Notes under the pieces: generated by a model | Database searches by the model: none | Told to the model about the DNA's origin: nothing | What the model saw: the letters and a program-made list of their open reading frames with translations, nothing else | Made by a program: the position numbers and the translations under genes | Origin: Selenomonas sputigena_A | GTDB lineage: Bacteria > Bacillota > Negativicutes > Selenomonadales > Selenomonadaceae | Direction: 5' to 3' | DNA length: 64,000 nucleotides | Assembly: GCF_051603425.1 (NCBI RefSeq) | Contig: NZ_CP194411.1 | Span: forward strand, 806,001 to 870,000 | Part shown: positions 60,162 to 64,000 of the stretch, piece by piece | Position numbering within the stretch: the stretch's first letter is position 1 | How the letters are laid out: each line of letters begins with the position of its first letter

Positions 60162-62156
60162 TCATTCGACACTCGTCGTGATGCCGCCGCCCGCGATATC
60201 GAAGACAGCCATATTCGACAGAGCGCTTTCGCCTGTCGGCGCGAGGAATTCGAACATATAGCCGTATTTGCCGTCGCCGACTTCTTCGTCCTTGACCTTC
60301 GGGTGACTGCCGAGGCGGAAGGTATCGACTTCGACGGGGGTGAACTCATCATCATCGCCGGAAGCGGACATCGCATAGTGAATCGTCGTGACCATATCGC
60401 CTGCCTTCAGGTGGATCAGGCGTCGGTCGCTCATGCCGTTCTCCTCAAGCTCGCGGCGCGCGCCGAGGATGCGGTATGTCCCATCGTCATAACTGTAGGC
60501 GACCTGCAGGTTGCACTCTTCGCCGTTGAGCTTGATGGGAATGGAATAGAGGTTGTAGTCGTCACCTTCTTCGGTGATCTCGATGTAGACGGGATGTCCG
60601 TCGAGCATCGGCCATGTGCCGTCGAAGTTGTCGCGAAATACGCCCGTGTCCCAGTCGGCATCGATGTTCGTATCGCTGCCGAGGTAGAGGATCACGCCCT
60701 CTTCTTCACCGAGGTAGATCAGGTTGCAGCGCACGGACGAGAGGAGATCCATCTCGCTCTCGCTGAGTGTCACAAAGGCACTACCGTCGCTGCCGTCGAT
60801 GTCGACAGCCCTGTCCTCAAGACCTTTGACATGGAAGATGGGGCGGCGCGCTGCGGGCAGTGTACCGAGACGCCCCTCCGCCATTCCTGCGAGGACGGCT
60901 TTCGCCTCCTCGGGCATCTCGCCGTAAAGCAGGCAGTAGAGCAGGCATTTCTGTGCAAGCAGCGCCGCATCCTGCTCAGCGTAGAGAGCGAAACCGTCTT
61001 CGTCGCCGTCGTAGGAGTAGTAAGATGAGATGCCGCCGCCGCGCCTGCGGTAGTTTCCGTGCACCTTGTAGACGACGGCGTCGTCCACCGCCTGCGCGAG
61101 TGCGGCCGCGTTCTGGGGCATCTGCTGTTGGGTCTCCCGGGCCAAGCCCGCGAGATCGACCATGTTCGCATAGCCCTGTTCACGCGTATTGCCGCCGTAG
61201 TTCTCGGCGCTCTGCGCCGCGCGGTCGAGCGCGGAGAAGAATGCCGGCGAAAGATGCGCCGCCTGCGCGAGAGCTTCGCGGCTGTAGGCGTCATAAGCGG
61301 CCGTGAGCGCGGGGAGCTTCTTGATGTCGATGACGGAAAGCGTCGCCTGCTCCGCCACATCCTCTTCCTCGCAGGCTGCGAGGAAGCTGTCGCAAATCGC
61401 TTCGCCAAGCCCCGCGCCGCCCATCGCAGGATTCTTCGCCAGAGCGCCGACCCAGCCGTCGTAGCTCCAGCCCGTGTGCGGCTCGACCTCTTCGGACGCG
61501 ACCATATAGCGCGCGTAGTCCTCGATCGCCGCCGCCGTCTCGTAGCTCGCCATGAGGCAGGCGTCGAAACCGATCATCTCGAAAGGCGGCGCATCGGGTG
61601 CGCTGCCGTAGACGTTCGTGAGAGCCGTTTGAATGTCGTTGAGACGCAGCATGTTGCCCGTGCGCTCGTCGGCGCAGACGCCGACGGCGCTGCCGCCGCC
61701 GTGATCCCAAAAGACGAGGACGCGATGATCGGCGGGAAAATGCTCCTCGCCGTAGCGCAGGAAATCTTCGAGCGTACCGCGGCCGCCCAGATCGGCATCG
61801 CTCAGATCCTCAAGACGGTGCAGCCCATCCTCATCGCAGAGGTAAAGGTTCAGCGCGCCGTCCTTAAACTCGTCGTTCTGCCAGCTTTCCGTGCCGCCCG
61901 CCAGGATGAGCACGCGCACATTGGGCGGCAGATCGACGTCCGCGAGCTCCCCGATGTCGGTTGATGCTGCGCCGATCTCAGACTCAAGGTCGGAGCCGCA
62001 AATATACCAGGAAACGAGCCACGTATCATCCTTGTCATAGGCGTCGGGGAAACTCGAGCCAGCCTTCGTCACTTTTCCGCCGCCGCAGCCTGCCAGAACG
62101 AGCACAAGAAAAAGAACCGCCAGGAAAGGACGCAGCATGCGGCACAGATGCTTCAT
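60162..62156 (-). CDS. Clostripain-family (C11) cysteine peptidase lipoprotein
   Basis: 664 residues from ATG 62154-62156. Residues 1-24 are a lipoprotein signal with lipobox LAGC (Cys24). The C11 fold follows: WLVSWYICGSDLESEIGAAS, VLILAGGTESW, the catalytic His in VLVFWDHGGGSAVGV (near 150) and Cys in MIGFDACLMASYETAAAI (near 200). The C-terminal ~250 residues form a further beta-rich region. Family members cut after Arg or Lys. Surface anchored. Close to another lipoprotein gene and possibly co-transcribed. Confidence 0.87.
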   Translation of the reverse strand: MKHLCRMLRPFLAVLFLVLVLAGCGGGKVTKAGSSFPDAYDKDDTWLVSWYICGSDLESEIGAASTDIGELADVDLPPNVRVLILAGGTESWQNDEFKDGALNLYLCDEDGLHRLEDLSDADLGGRGTLEDFLRYGEEHFPADHRVLVFWDHGGGSAVGVCADERTGNMLRLNDIQTALTNVYGSAPDAPPFEMIGFDACLMASYETAAAIEDYARYMVASEEVEPHTGWSYDGWVGALAKNPAMGGAGLGEAICDSFLAACEEEDVAEQATLSVIDIKKLPALTAAYDAYSREALAQAAHLSPAFFSALDRAAQSAENYGGNTREQGYANMVDLAGLARETQQQMPQNAAALAQAVDDAVVYKVHGNYRRRGGGISSYYSYDGDEDGFALYAEQDAALLAQKCLLYCLLYGEMPEEAKAVLAGMAEGRLGTLPAARRPIFHVKGLEDRAVDIDGSDGSAFVTLSESEMDLLSSVRCNLIYLGEEEGVILYLGSDTNIDADWDTGVFRDNFDGTWPMLDGHPVYIEITEEGDDYNLYSIPIKLNGEECNLQVAYSYDDGTYRILGARRELEENGMSDRRLIHLKAGDMVTTIHYAMSASGDDDEFTPVEVDTFRLGSHPKVKDEEVGDGKYGYMFEFLAPTGESALSNMAVFDIAGGGITTSVE

Positions 62157-62219
62157 GGCCTGCGCTCCCTCCTTTGCGGTTCCCGGACTTCCTTTATTCC
62201 CTGATCTTCAGGGCGACGC

Positions 62220-62885
62220 TTATTTCTCTCCGTCGAGGAACTTCTGAATCGCCTTCGGATCTTTCGGCGCCCAGTGCAGCGTCTTGCCGTCATCGCTCTT
62301 CACAAGCTGGCACGGCACATCGAGGGTCTTTTCCTCATCATAGGGAATTTCGTCGATGAACTTGCGCAAGACGTCCATCGCGCCCTGCTGATAGGAGGCA
62401 TCGTTGCGGACGTCGACGCCCTGCTGCTGCGCCATGCCGAGGACGACGCCCAAAGCGAGGAGATCCTCGTTCGTCTGCAGGAGCTTGTCCAGCTCTGCCT
62501 TGTCAACCGGCGTTGCCGTAAGCTCGACGACGGGATTCTCGCTGTCGTCCTTCTTGACCTTCGCCTTGAGGTTCATATTCGCCTTGCGGTCAGCGACATA
62601 GTAATTCGTGACGGCAACGGCATTGTTCTCGCTGAGCATCATGCTCTGGAACATCTGATCGACCTCGGTCAAGAGCGCCTCGCTGATCTTCTCCTTCTGC
62701 TCCTTCGTCATGCCCGTAGCCTCAGTCTTGTCCGTGTCGCCGTAGGCGTAAAGCTCTGCGTAGGCGAGGACAGCCTTGTCCGCCGTGTCCTTAGGTTTGT
62801 CGCCGCAGCCCGCGACGAGGAACATCGCCAGTATGGCGACAAACGGAAGCAGCAGCCGTCTTGCCGACATCATCTTTCTCTTCAT
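62220..62885 (-). CDS. Lipoprotein of DUF5105-like type
   Basis: 221 residues from ATG 62883-62885. Lipoprotein signal with lipobox LVAGC (Cys27). The mature part is helical and charged, with repeats of the kind TKEQKEKISEALLTEVDQMF and NPVVELTATPVDKAELDKLL, as in DUF5105-type Firmicute lipoproteins. Function unknown. It lies 63 bp upstream of the clostripain-like gene on the same strand. Confidence 0.7.
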   Translation of the reverse strand: MKRKMMSARRLLLPFVAILAMFLVAGCGDKPKDTADKAVLAYAELYAYGDTDKTEATGMTKEQKEKISEALLTEVDQMFQSMMLSENNAVAVTNYYVADRKANMNLKAKVKKDDSENPVVELTATPVDKAELDKLLQTNEDLLALGVVLGMAQQQGVDVRNDASYQQGAMDVLRKFIDEIPYDEEKTLDVPCQLVKSDDGKTLHWAPKDPKAIQKFLDGEK

Positions 62886-63125
62886 TTTTCATCCCCCTAT
62901 AAAAACTGTTTTCAGGCTTCCGGGAAACCCGTTGCAAAACCTGTGGGAACCACCGGACAGGTGCCTTCTTCCCCAGGCGCTGCCCGCTTCCCTAAAATTG
63001 ATTATGGCAAAAAAAAAAACTCCCTGCAATAAAATTGCAGAAAGTGACGACTTCTTACCTGAAAGTGACGCGGCAAACAAATGTGAAGACGCCTCCTCCT
63101 GCCGGCCCTTGGCAGGGCAGGCGCC

Positions 63126-63857
63126 CTACTTGTTCAATAGATACTGCATATAGGCGGTTCGGACAGCACTGCGGCGGCGTTGGCTGATGGGCAGGCGCGT
63201 GCCGTTTGTCAGTACGAAATCCTCCGCCTCCATGCTTTCGATCATGTCCATGTTGACAAGGATGCGGTGGTAACATTCCTGAAAGCGCTTGTCCGTCAAG
63301 AGGCGCTCCGCCACCCATTCGTAAGTGAACGGGCGCGTGAAGCGAAAATCCTGCCCCTCGAGAACGATGCGCAGCCTGCCGCCGTCGATGTCGGCATAGC
63401 AGATCTTCTTGAACGGCAGATCCAGGGCGCGTCCGTTATACCGCACGGAAAGCGCACGCCTCGCCTTGGCGCGGCGCGCAAACACCCGCTGCAGGGAAGC
63501 CTGGAAGGCCTCCTCATCCGCTCCCATGGGTTTGAGGAAGTAACCGTCGGCAAAGACGCGATAGCCTTCCATCAAATACGCCTCGCTGCTCGTGAGGAAG
63601 ATGATGCCCACGTCGGCGCTTGCCGCACGGAGGCGGCGCGCTGCTTCCATGCCGCCGAGACCGGGCATGAGGATGTCGAGAAGCACGAGGTCATAAAGCT
63701 GCCGGCCGAAACAGGCCAAGAGGCTTTCCGCCGAATCGAAGAGATCGAACTGCACGACGGCAGTCTCCTCGGGCCAATACTTGCCGAATATTTTTGCAAG
63801 ATGCTGCCGCGTCGTTTCGCGTACTTCCGCCTCATCGTCCACAATGGCAATCCGCAT
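63126..63857 (-). CDS. LytTR-family response regulator
   Basis: 243 residues from ATG 63855-63857, with GAAGGGAGCTGGAAGG upstream. Receiver domain, residues 1-125: MRIAIVDDEAEVRETTRQHL, phospho-Asp in LVLLDILMPGLGGMEAARR, Lys in GYFLKPMGADEEAF. LytTR DNA-binding domain, residues 140-243: FKKICYADIDGGRLRIVLEG, FQECYHRILVNMDMIESMEA, LPISQRRRSAVRTAYM. Such regulators often control exported or peptide-signalled functions. No kinase gene is visible in the window. Confidence 0.92.
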   Translation of the reverse strand: MRIAIVDDEAEVRETTRQHLAKIFGKYWPEETAVVQFDLFDSAESLLACFGRQLYDLVLLDILMPGLGGMEAARRLRAASADVGIIFLTSSEAYLMEGYRVFADGYFLKPMGADEEAFQASLQRVFARRAKARRALSVRYNGRALDLPFKKICYADIDGGRLRIVLEGQDFRFTRPFTYEWVAERLLTDKRFQECYHRILVNMDMIESMEAEDFVLTNGTRLPISQRRRSAVRTAYMQYLLNK

Positions 63858-63986
63858 CCTTCCAGCTCCCTTCTTCTCTTCCGCCGCATCCTTATGCATC
63901 CCGTGAAATATTTGACGAACCAAGCCGCTTATCGTATAATACCACAAAACCAGACAGCAGAGAATCATACCAATGGAGGATTTGCC

Positions 63987-64000
63987 ATGCCCGAAAGCAA
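63987..64000 (+). CDS. Start of a gene running off the window
   Basis: ATG 63987 lies seven bases after TGGAGG and opens MPES before the window ends. Divergent from the LytTR gene; it could be its partner, but too little is seen. Confidence 0.4.

Noticed and set aside
1..64000. CRISPR array
   Set aside because: No run of regularly spaced direct repeats was seen; the repeated units found are dispersed and not spacer-separated.

Overview
The window looks like a chromosomal segment of a diderm Firmicute of the class Negativicutes, probably Selenomonas, Centipeda or a close relative. This is an inference. Strong AGGAGG ribosome binding sites and clostridial-type gene content (clostripain-like peptidase, MalY, DeoB, DeoC) occur beside outer-membrane traits: a heptosyltransferase-like glycosyltransferase and remnants of two-partner secretion. 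Core genes are GC-rich, while several insertions are strikingly AT-rich.

Layout. 1-1.6 kb: OmpR-type response regulator (3' end off the window) and a LysR regulator. 2.0-11.8 kb: a degenerate contact-dependent inhibition (CDI) locus on the + strand. Fragments of CdiA/FHA pre-toxin and toxin C-termini alternate with immunity-like genes. It ends in a 5'-truncated CdiA with an intact C-terminal toxin and a membrane immunity protein, then an in-frame chimera of a CdiB signal peptide plus POTRA domain with the 3' half of a flavodoxin. 12.6-14.1 kb: flavin reductase-like protein and aldo/keto reductase. 14.1-16.5 kb: graveyard of IS4, IS5, IS30 and serine recombinase pieces around a small DNA glycosylase gene. 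16.6-22.6 kb: heterodimeric ABC exporter, nitroreductase, TIGR04076 and VOC proteins, broken Rpn nuclease. 22.7-31.6 kb: gltX with tRNA-Glu directly behind it, glycosyltransferase, SWIM/SNF2 helicase (frameshifted), HigBA-like toxin-antitoxin pair, DinB, PTS IIA.

31.8-43.6 kb is a second accessory block: a type III restriction enzyme remnant, an IS3 element with a mutated catalytic residue, a zinc-ribbon/FxLYD pair behind a TA-repeat promoter, an IS110-family element inserted in an ISL3 element, then a very AT-rich four-gene island between the ISL3 and IS4 ends. That island reads XRE regulator - Eco57I-type N6-adenine methyltransferase - DUF262 protein - HEPN nuclease, in one overlapping operon with its own terminator. 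It is the best candidate for a poorly described defence system.

43.8-64 kb is mostly core: BamE-like secreted protein, CheY/CheX pair, GNAT plus deoB, MalY, TrkA/TrkH potassium uptake, DUF362 ferredoxin, cytosolic CZB chemoreceptor, amidase, ImmA/DUF4411 and DinJ/YafQ toxin-antitoxin pairs, nicotinamidase, deoC, two lipoproteins (one a clostripain-like peptidase) and a LytTR response regulator. All family assignments come from reading motifs; no database search was run.
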